Shown: one piece after another, positions 55,795 to 64,000 of the stretch
Layout: each line of letters opens with the position of its first letter
Position numbering within the stretch: the stretch's first letter is position 1
Assembly: GCF_018873765.1 (NCBI RefSeq)
Contig: NC_057925.1
Coordinates: 6,893,568 to 6,957,567, forward strand
Direction: 5' to 3'
Length of the DNA stretch: 64,000 nt
Source: Telopea speciosissima
Taxonomy: Eukaryota > Streptophyta > Magnoliopsida > Proteales > Proteaceae
Translations under genes and position numbers: made by a program
Notes under the pieces: model-generated
What the model was told of the DNA's origin: nothing
The model's input: only the letters and a program-made list of their open reading frames with translations
Database searches by the model: none

Positions 55795-58700
55795 TTACAT
55801 GGACTTGAGAAGGGATATTAGATTGTTGTGGAGAGGATCTGAGATGTGTTCAAGAAGATTTTGAACAGGACCTTTACCAGTTAGAGCTGCTTGCAGGTAG
55901 AAGCCTAACCAGGCAACCATGGCCAAGCGTCCATTTTTAATCTCTTTCACCTTCAGCTCCTCGAAGGCAACTGGGTCTTTCGAGAGGCCCAGGGGATCAA
56001 AAAGCGCACCCCCAGGATAATTTATGTCCCCTGGCAAGTAGATTCCCAGAGGCTCTAAAGCCTCGATACCGCAATATCTTGCATATTCAGGCCCCACCTG
56101 TTTATAAGTTCAAAGATCATGAAACATTATAAACATCAGAAATCTTAATTATAAAAATAAAAACTATAGAGGGTAAAACACAAACAATAGAACTTATTCA
56201 GTGAGGTAGAAATACGAATCAAATAGAGGGTAACTAGAGAAAAGGTGACAATAAAACAAATGAAAAATCCTCAAATTACATTGGTTCTTTATGGCACATA
56301 GAGTAGAGTAGAATCCTTGTAATGGTTGGATCATTTATACTGCCATAATTCTTGTAAAGGAAGTGTAAGGTGGAGAAACATATAATCAAATATTACGGAA
56401 TGATGGACTTAGGCTCCAAGTGAAACTCAAGCAATAAATGAAAGATTATATCCCAGTGGAGGGACAATCTTCTGCTAGAATAATAACAGTCAAAATCTTT
56501 TGCTGGTTTGATGCAAGTATAAAGAATGACCAATAACTATCTAGAGATACCGCTCTGAACTCTGAAGTGCATTTATCTTTCATTTGCAATCCAAATTTGA
56601 CCTTGAGATTTTTAAGATGTTGGGATTTAGGTTGAGATGGCACGAAGTGTGGAGCTGGAGAGAAAGGAAAAATCAACGAATTAGACAGATACAGGTTACA
56701 GGAGACTGAGGTTTGAAACAATAATTCAGTAATCATTGGTAATTAATGACAAAAACATTGAAAACTTTTTGAAAAATAGTAAATAAAGATATTTTAGTTA
56801 TGAGGAAACAATACAGCCTTGTACTGCTCACGTCACAAATCCAAATTTTTTATACCAAGGACCCTGCTTTTAAATCTCTTAGAGCAAAGAACAATTTGGA
56901 CACCTAACATATAATAAAAAGTGTACAACATTCGTAAAGAAAAACTATCTAAATGTATGAACTTTCTTGTTTCTTATTTTATCATTTTGTGACCATCAAA
57001 TTCTCTAGAACCATTTGGGGGGTGTGCTGAATCAGCTCAATCAGTTAGGCTGCAGGCGCTTCTCTACACTGATGTCTCCATATCTTACTGAAATCCTAGC
57101 CCTTATTCCCCCTTTCTAAGGGAGAAGAATATTCACATCAAGGCAGGACAATGGCAGAGATGGTCCTCCCTGGCCATCCTTATGTATAAATTTGCACCGA
57201 CAAAATACTAGTAACCATTCAATTACATATCTCAGAGACATTTAGAGTGCGTTTGGTAACGTTCAGAACAGTTCTTTTGTTCAAAAAGAACAAAAAAACA
57301 TGAAAAAGTGTTTGGCTTTGCGGTTCGTTTTTTCGTTCTTTTAGAACGAACCGGAGGTCTTGAGCAGCAAAAGAACATTCTTTGCAGACCGTCTCAGAAC
57401 AAAGAACGACGCGAGCGACGGACAAATCACAAAACCCGTGATTTTTTTGAGAGAAATCACGACACTCATCTCTCTCGCTCTGCTAGCACCAGGAAACGAC
57501 GAAGGAAGGACTCGCTCTGCAACCCTAGGTGAGATCTCTCACTCTCTCTCGCTGTCTCTCCCTCTCTATCTCTCACATGCTCTGGTAACGTTGTTTCCCT
57601 CTCTCTGTTGCTCTCTCTCGCACTCTCTGCGCCTCTCTCTCGCTCTTTCCCTTTCTCTGTCTCTCTCTCTCCTTCTCATACTCTCTGTGTCGTTTTTTTG
57701 GTTCTTTTCCTCTCTCTGTCTCTCTCTCTCCCTCTCATACTCTCCCTCTCACCGTCTCTATGTGGAGATTATGGAAGATTGATCCAATTTGTTTTCGATT
57801 TTGTCTCAGGAAGTGGTTAAGCACCCTATAACCGAAAACAGACACAGAGAAGCACCCCTTTGTTTCCCATTTTGTCTCAGGTAATATTATATCTCAGATC
57901 TAGTGTAGTCTAGTTTAGTCTGTGATTTTTACTGTAATATAGAATATTGGTTCTGATTGTCTTTCCTTCGATCTTGAACCCTGTATATTCTTTCTCAAAT
58001 CTTTGTTTACATTTTGATTGAGATGTAAAATCAGATTGCGAGATATATTCAGAAAGAGTTGTTCCGATTAATGTATCGTGCATCTCTAATGACGCAGTGA
58101 TGCATACACAATAGATTTTTTTTTTCTTTTAAATTTTTTTCCTGCTGTAACGTCTCTGACAAAGTTGTTGGTTCGTGTGAGGTATGTTTCGTTTTTTGGG
58201 TTTTGGTTTTTTTCTCAGATTGTACCAGAGGATCTGGTTTATTACTAGTGTTGAAATTGTGATTTTGCTTTGAATACTTTATTCCTGTAATTTGGTAAGT
58301 TATAGAAAGTCTTTGTTCCAACAAGTGATCGATCTAATCTCAAAAATTAGCTGTGGGAACCCTCTTGAGGGATAATGTTTCTCTTTACAGCATCACTAGC
58401 AACCATAAGAGATGCTCACAAGGAAATGAACATGAAGAAATACCTTGTCATAAAAGGCAATTTGCCCTATAGCTTGGCAATCTATGTGCATTCCCAAGTC
58501 AATGGACGGTTTAGGTCTTGGAAGTTTGCACGACCATAACCTGGTTTTGTTGGAAGGATCTAAGTAGAGCAATAAAGGTGTTAAAAGAAAATGGGATTGC
58601 CCATGGCTGCTAGAATATGAGTCTAGTCATACTCAGCCGATGACTAGACTTTCATTTCTTGAAGAATTAAATGACATTTGATCTCAATTTAATGGCCCAT

Positions 58701-61700
58701 GGCTGCTAGAATGGCTTTTTCATTGGACATCAGAAAACGAAAGAGTTCAAGCAGCTGAGTATCTTCGGTCTAAAGGGTCTGCTTTCTGATGTCAATTGCT
58801 TGGTTTCTCAGGGAGAGCCTCTGTGATTAAAGTCTAGCTGCTATCTTTGTGTTGTAATGTGTAATTCTCGAAATCGAATTTGAGAACTTTTACTTTTCAA
58901 CAAGTTGATCACTGTCTTTCCACATTTCTTCAACTTGAAACAGACGGAGCCTTTAATATCTTTTCATGTGCACAGTTTTCTTTTATTGTCATTGTGTGCT
59001 TTATGTGGCTTAGGAGAAAAAAGAAAGAAGTATAATTAGATTAGGAGTCTACTATTTCTTAAATCTGTAGTTTTGTTTATTTATTAAAGACATCTAGCGC
59101 TCATGGGAGTTTCTAACTGTAATTTGAGTTATATTAGGATTCTAGTTAGGCCAAAAGGGCCAAATCTGTGTGGTTAATACCTATATGGAGCCTTGAAAAC
59201 AGCATGTTTGTATGGAATTGTTTGGGTCTTTTGGTTATGGTTGAGGAGTGGTTCTCTTTCAAGTGGACTAACCCTAGCCTTGCTCATTGTGATCAAGCCT
59301 CCTATTTCTCTCTATTTTTTTTAATCAACATTCTTCAATTCTGTTGGGCCCAAATGACCCACAGGTTTTTTGAAATCTGCCTACACCAGAATACTGTAGA
59401 CAAATCAAGATGTTTCCAGAATCAGTTTCTCCTATTGTTTCCTGCATTATTCCACAACTAGGAAATTGTGATTTCATGCTGACCATTATATATGTTCCTT
59501 CTTTCTTTCTTTTCCCCCCCCCCCCTTTTTTTTTTGTTTACTTTCAGTATCATCTCTAGCTTAATAAAATTTGTTTGAGTCTAGAGTATCAATGAAGAAT
59601 GTTTGAAAAATCATATTTCTGTTGATAGACAGTAGAAGCAGAATTTTTAAAACTGAATCTGCTGGATGGAACATTTGAACCAGAAGCTAGCTTCCAAAAG
59701 ATGAGGTTCGCACAGGGTAGCTGTGAAAAAACGGATTGAACAATACAAGGTAGCAAACTTGTGTTAAGTATCTAACTAATGTGGTTGAATCTGATAAACT
59801 AGGCACTGTGAGCCTAAGTTACTGGGGGAAAAAAAGGGAGTTATATATTAGTGATGTCTTTTGTTTTTCCTGCATTATTTTTGGTGTTTGGTTTCAAAAA
59901 TGATGATGGAAGAAAGAAGAAGAAGAAAGGGGTTGCACTCAGTTTTGATGGGTCTTTAGCTCAAATTGGTAGAGCACTTGGAACATGAGTATGTTCCAAG
60001 AGGATGGTGGTTCGAGTCCACCAAGGCCCTCTTTATTCAACTGTTCATAGCATAGTCAGTTATGCCACTAATCCACACAAGAACCCAATTTTAATGGCAT
60101 CTTTGAAATTTGACATATTTTTATACTTACTTTGGTTATGTTAATGAGATATTTTAATTTTATGCTAAGGTTGGTAAGAGAAAAGGATTTTACAAGTCTT
60201 TTTTTTGGTATAATTGACAAAGAAATGGCATTATTGTAATTAATATCAAATAGGAAAGAACAGGTTTTACCAAACACCATTTTCGTTCTGAACGGCGTTC
60301 TTGAGACCGTTACCAAACGGTCATTTTCGGTCTCAGAAGGTCGTTCTACACCAAGAACGCAAAAGAACGTTTCTAGTCAAGAACGGGCGTTCTTTGTTCA
60401 GACCGTTACCAAACGCAGCCTTAGGGTGACAATCAACTAGATCGGTTCCCTCAACCATCAATTGACATCCAATTATTTTGAAAGCTCAAAGAGATGGTGC
60501 ATACTCCAGCCAGAGCGTCTATAGATCGTTTGGTCAGTAATTAGCACACCTGTTGGCCCTCCCTCAATTTGACTGGTATCTGCACCCTTCATATGGTGCA
60601 CTGTTTTCTGCGAAGGCATTCAAATTTATATGCCCATAGATACCAAAGTGAAAGGCAAAAGCTAAAAGCAATAAGCACGTAGTTGTGTGTGTGTGTGTGA
60701 GAGAGAGAGACAGAGAGAGAGAGAGAGAAGCAAAGAAGCAAGAGATTAGAAATGATAGCTTTTCTAAATTTGACCATGCTTCCAGGCAAGGCCAGCAGAT
60801 CGAACATCATCAATTTCTAGATACTAGCATAAACATACGACTTCAGTAAAATAAGTTAGGAACAAAAATAAGTTAGGAACAGAAGAGTTACTACCATCAG
60901 AAGGGCTTGGCATACAGCTATCACAATCACTCCTTGGCTTCCTGCTATGTGAAGCCCCGGGATTCCAAGGTAGTCAAGAGTATCTCCCTTGTGAAAATTC
61001 ATGAAAAGGAAATAACTAGTATTAACATTCCTCAGTTTCTTTTTAGTCAAGAAGAAACTCAAAAAAAAAAAAAAAGAGGGGTAAATTTGTGTAAGGTTTA
61101 TGGATAGTTAGGCAAGGCTGCTGCTTTGAATATTATGTGCAATGGGTAAGAGAATCAACTTCAGATAAACATTGGTGTTAAAAACAGCGGGTAATCCCAC
61201 AACCCACCATTGGCAAACAAAGTGATCCAGAATGTACTTCACCAATTTATCTAAGGTTCCCTGCATATCTTGCCCAATACAAATATAAAAATTAACATAT
61301 TGTAGCTAGATGCAATTTCATGGAGGATTTGTGAACGATAAGTAGATCAATCTGTAAAGGTTATTTTAGAATGACATACTTAAGTTGCTATTATGAATTA
61401 TTTGACCAAGAGGTATAATTGTGCTAGAACCAATCCTAGTGGGTAGTCCTAACCATCCCATCAATGTAATCTTTTGGATGGTCAGAGAAGATATGGAGAT
61501 CAGTCCAGATAATGGTCTACCAATCATGTTCACAAGTCTAGGGTGATAGAAAAGACTTGAATCTACCAGGAGAACCCACTAGTAGGACTCTTAAAATTTG
61601 TCTTAGAACTACCTCAATATTTCATAATGTATTATCCAGTAAAAGAGAGAAGCTCTGTCTCCATGCTATTGCTCTAAGTTTTGTTGAGCAGGCATGTTTC

Positions 61701-63988
61701 TGGACATGTCTCTCAAGAGCAAGAGGACCTTAAATATTTAACAATTGTTTCAAAAAAGTTACTGATTATTTAATTCTTCCACAAATTTCAAAAAAAGTAA
61801 ACCAATTCTCAAAGAGATATTGGAGTTTTGTGGAAGGGATTCTACTCCATAAGCAACCATTGACCATACAACATCTGAATAAAGCACCACCGCTTGAAAA
61901 GTTATATCAAGTGTAGATATTAATGGTGTGGAAGATGGAGCTACTTGCCTTAAGTTTTGCATACCCAACTCGCCACCATACAGGTTCAACAAAGTGAACA
62001 GCACCTGATTGGTCCAACAACTCTGGAATCAAGGCGCCAAGGGAGGCAAGCATTGCCCATCGAGCATGCAATATTTCAAAGCTGCATAAGATAGTAAAAA
62101 TATTATCTTTTTGGAAATTCAATCTTCAATTTTGAGAGGTAAAAATTAAAAAGTAAACTGCTTTAGAATCATAGTTGTCAAGGCGATGCCTAGGCACCTT
62201 GGATGCCTTGTTAGTTTCACCTAGATTCCAAGCTCCTGCCAATGCCTTGGGTCGCATAGACGCCGTGACAACTATGTTTAGAATATAAGTGAGATGTATA
62301 CTATATGCTACTTTACAAAGGAGTGCCCACTTAACGATAATGACTATGGAGATTATCATATCATAGGATGCAGCAGAGGCATCTACATTTTACATACAAC
62401 ATTGTGGTGAAAGACACATCATATGCATGTCTAGAATAGTGAAGGAAAATCAAAACAATCCATCATCACAATAGAATCCTATATCAATTAAATGCCAACC
62501 ATCTTCCCCATGGAAGCATATTGGAAACAAATGAATTGAATGGAGATGTATTAAATGAAAAATTACATACTCAACCATAAATACCATACTTGAAGTATTT
62601 CTGAAAAGCGACCGGATCCTTGCTCAGGCCAGCAACATCAAAACCATAGTCACCAGGTAGTTCTCCAGTGAGATGTGCTGGATAATCATACTTGATTGGA
62701 CCCAGCCAGCGGGGACGCTCTTCTCCATACCAAAAACTGCATCAAGATCAGAAAAGAACAAGACAAACTACATGAAGTTGTTACATAACAAGAAATTCCT
62801 CTGTCAACCATTTCCTAGTGGAGAGGGTTTTGATCATAGGGACAAGAGGATGAACTAATTGAATAGTCATTTGGTTTGGTCAATTCCACTTTTCAGCAGA
62901 GATGAAGACCCACAACCCTTCAGGGACTTCCAGAGTCAAGATTGTTTACCAGGTAGCAAAGAGAAAAGCATCATATTGCCTTTTGCATTTCAAGAGACAC
63001 AATATGGAAAACCAGCTGATATCTGAATACAGAAAATCCTTAAGGAAACAATTCGCCATGCCATTTACACATATCCTCATGCAAAACTATCCAAACTTCA
63101 TTCCAACCTGCTCTAAGAACTACAGAATTAGATTGGTTGGAGACACGAGTTGTATCAAGGCAGAACTCTTTATCCTATGAGCTCTCAGAGGAGGTAAATC
63201 TTGGTGAGCTGCATTAAGGCATAACTCTTCATCCTAGGAGCTCCCAGAAATGGTAAATCTTACTTGCTTAAGCGTTGGATTCAATAGAGCTGCAAAGCTC
63301 CGTTGGTCGAAACAAAGCAATTCTCAAAATCTGAAAAACCAGATCCTAGGAGCACTATTCCGATATCCGTTTAAGTTAGTAAATGAGTGATTCAATTTAT
63401 TGCTTGAGAAAATAGCAGCAAACTAGGACCTGCCCACCCCCAAATATATTTACTTAATTAATAGAAAATTCTACCAATTAACAAGACAATCGTTTCTTGA
63501 GAAGAAACTTGAAACCTCGAAGACTGAAATTTCCTCAATTTACCTATCTTTTCTGGCTTTCTCCGCTAAAGCCTTGAACTTGGAAGAGTTCTTAACAGCA
63601 ACCTCCTTCGTCTCCAGCATTCGCCTCTGAAGCGCAACTCCGACCGAACTGTTGGCGATAGCTTTCACGGCGGTGAAAGGAATCGCAGAGAATATGAGAA
63701 CTCCAGCGAGCTTCAACAAGTCGATAACCCAAACAGTGAAAACGATGTTTAAATGGAGAGAAAAGTGAAAATCGATTTCTGAGGAAAAACGAAAACCACA
63801 AATTCTGAGACCTCTTGCCATGAAGCTCTGCAACCTGAACTCGAATTTGTTTGTCTGTAACTTAAATAGCGATTTCGAGGCTTCGAGTTGAAGTGCTTCA
63901 GGGAGAACCCATCCAGAGAACCATGGAAAAGAGACGAAGAAGAAAGAGATGACGACGAGGTCTGAGATGAGATCAGAGGCAACGCCAT
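55795..63988 (-). CDS. LHCB7: Chlorophyll a/b-binding protein 7 (LHCB7-type), six exons
   Basis: Exons on the minus strand: 63812-63988, 63544-63710, 62590-62736, 61949-62081, 60895-60987 and 55795-56097; 339 residues plus TAA. A Ser-rich chloroplast transit peptide (about residues 1-55) is followed by [24 protein letters not shown], then [12 protein letters not shown]. Helix B has [10 protein letters not shown] (about 165-174), with [10 protein letters not shown] and [13 protein letters not shown] after it, and helix [10 protein letters not shown] (E at about 291). The E/H/N/R chlorophyll ligands of the LHC fold are present, so it should bind chlorophyll in thylakoid antennae. Intron 4 has a GC donor (AAG|gcaagt). 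Intron 5 is 4.8 kb through a transposon insertion. The closest known type is Arabidopsis LHCB7, a rare LHC of uncertain role. Confidence 0.94.
57535..57760. repeat. (CT)n-rich low-complexity stretch
   Basis: Imperfect ctctctct repeats. Long Ser/Leu frames across it are composition artefacts. Confidence 0.8.
59950..60030 (+). tRNA. tRNA-like sequence with a 14-base anticodon loop
   Basis: All four stems pair. The acceptor is GGGTCTT (59950-59956) with AAGGCCC (60023-60029, one T-G pair), the D stem GCTC/GAGC, the anticodon stem CTTGG/CCAAG and the T stem GGTGG/CCACC with loop TTCGAGT. Box B is canonical. The anticodon loop is 14 bases (AACATGAGTATGTT) instead of 7 and can extend the stem to 10 pairs with a GAGT tetraloop. 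No anticodon can be assigned with confidence. It may be a mutated tRNA gene, a gene with a tiny intron, or a captured tRNA relic inside the transposon. Confidence 0.55.
60683..60730. repeat. (TG)n(AG)n microsatellite in LHCB7 intron 5
   Basis: Eight TG units are followed by interrupted GA units. Confidence 0.85.
62170..62276 (+). mobile_element. Small hAT-type MITE in LHCB7 intron 3
   Basis: The 107-bp element has ends CATAGTTGTCAAGGCG and, inverted, CATAGTTGTCACGGCG. The exact 8-bp repeat TTTAGAAT flanks it at 62162-62169 and 62277-62284. It lies wholly within intron 3 (62082-62589), so it does not affect coding. Confidence 0.88.
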
Positions 63989-64000
63989 CTTCAGTGGACG

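Larger units (their letters stand above)
57245..60420 (+). mobile_element. PIF/Harbinger-like insertion in LHCB7 intron 5 (~3.2 kb)
   Basis: Ends GAGTGCGTTTGGTAACG and, inverted, GGCTGCGTTTGGTAACG are TIRs that continue with diverged 'cagaac' and 'gttctt'-rich sequence. TTA stands on both flanks (57242-57244 and 60421-60423). The interior has a pyrimidine-rich run (57530-57760) following a splice-donor-like 'ctaggtgagatctct', but no transposase frame. It accounts for most of the length of intron 5. Confidence 0.6.

Noticed and set aside
57360..57820. Ser/Leu-rich open frames in LHCB7 intron 5
   Set aside because: They follow a (CT)n low-complexity run inside a transposon and have no recognisable domain.
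63540..63833. 97-residue frame starting [13 protein letters not shown] as an alternative LHCB7 start
   Set aside because: It reads through intron 1; splicing gag|gtctca to tgaag|CTCGCT joins the transit peptide to LAGVLIF in frame, as expected for LHCB7.

Overview
This window is nuclear DNA from a flowering plant, probably a eudicot or other non-grass lineage. The evidence is intron-containing plant genes (a chloroplast LHCB7-type antenna protein, CYP704 and CYP89A cytochromes P450, a DUF247 protein), L1-type LINEs with zf-RVT and RNase H domains, an Au-like SINE, and many MITEs with readable target-site duplications (TSDs). I cannot name the species from sequence alone.

Layout. 1-4387: 3' part of a Ty3/gypsy element with a broken gag-like frame and a ~1.8 kb LTR. 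4388-8550: a copia element on the minus strand, cut inside its RNase H by the gypsy LTR and carrying several in-frame stops. 8551-13105: a decayed L1 LINE with an intact reverse transcriptase frame and poly-A tail. 13.3-15.5 kb: nested DNA-transposon MITEs. 15.6-19.4 kb: a CYP704 P450 gene (copy A) whose first exon is split by a 1.2 kb LINE and whose first intron holds a solo LTR. 19.8-21.8 kb: more MITEs, one nested in another. 22.1-23.5 kb: a DUF247 gene with one in-frame stop. 25.4-27.0 kb: copia 3' remnant with a 371-bp tandem duplication, then a TRIM-like element. 27.0-30.3 kb: a truncated CYP89A pseudogene split by a solo LTR, plus duplicated upstream sequence. 31.8-35.3 kb: a hAT-type element and further MITEs. 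36.2-37.7 kb: an intact intronless CYP89A gene (minus). 38.1-39.5 kb: a Mutator-like element carrying a fragment of a beta-catenin-like protein 1 gene. 41.9-46.0 kb: a tandem duplication (with SINE copies) abutting an intact five-exon CYP704 gene (copy B, minus). 47.6-52.8 kb: MITEs, LINE and LTR fragments, and a CYP704 last-exon fragment (copy C). 53.1-54.5 kb: a Mutator-like element with 9-bp TSD carrying the 5' part of an alcohol dehydrogenase-like gene, including its TATA box and ATG. 55.8-64.0 kb: LHCB7 (minus, six exons), whose 4.8 kb fifth intron holds a 3.2 kb PIF/Harbinger-like insertion with a tRNA-like sequence.

Three host genes look intact: LHCB7, CYP704 copy B and CYP89A. The DUF247 gene and CYP704 copy A are broken; the other P450 pieces are fragments. 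The rest is layered transposon sequence. P450 duplication (CYP704 three or four times, CYP89A at least twice) and transposon insertion into the copies are the main themes. Two transposons have captured pieces of unrelated genes.
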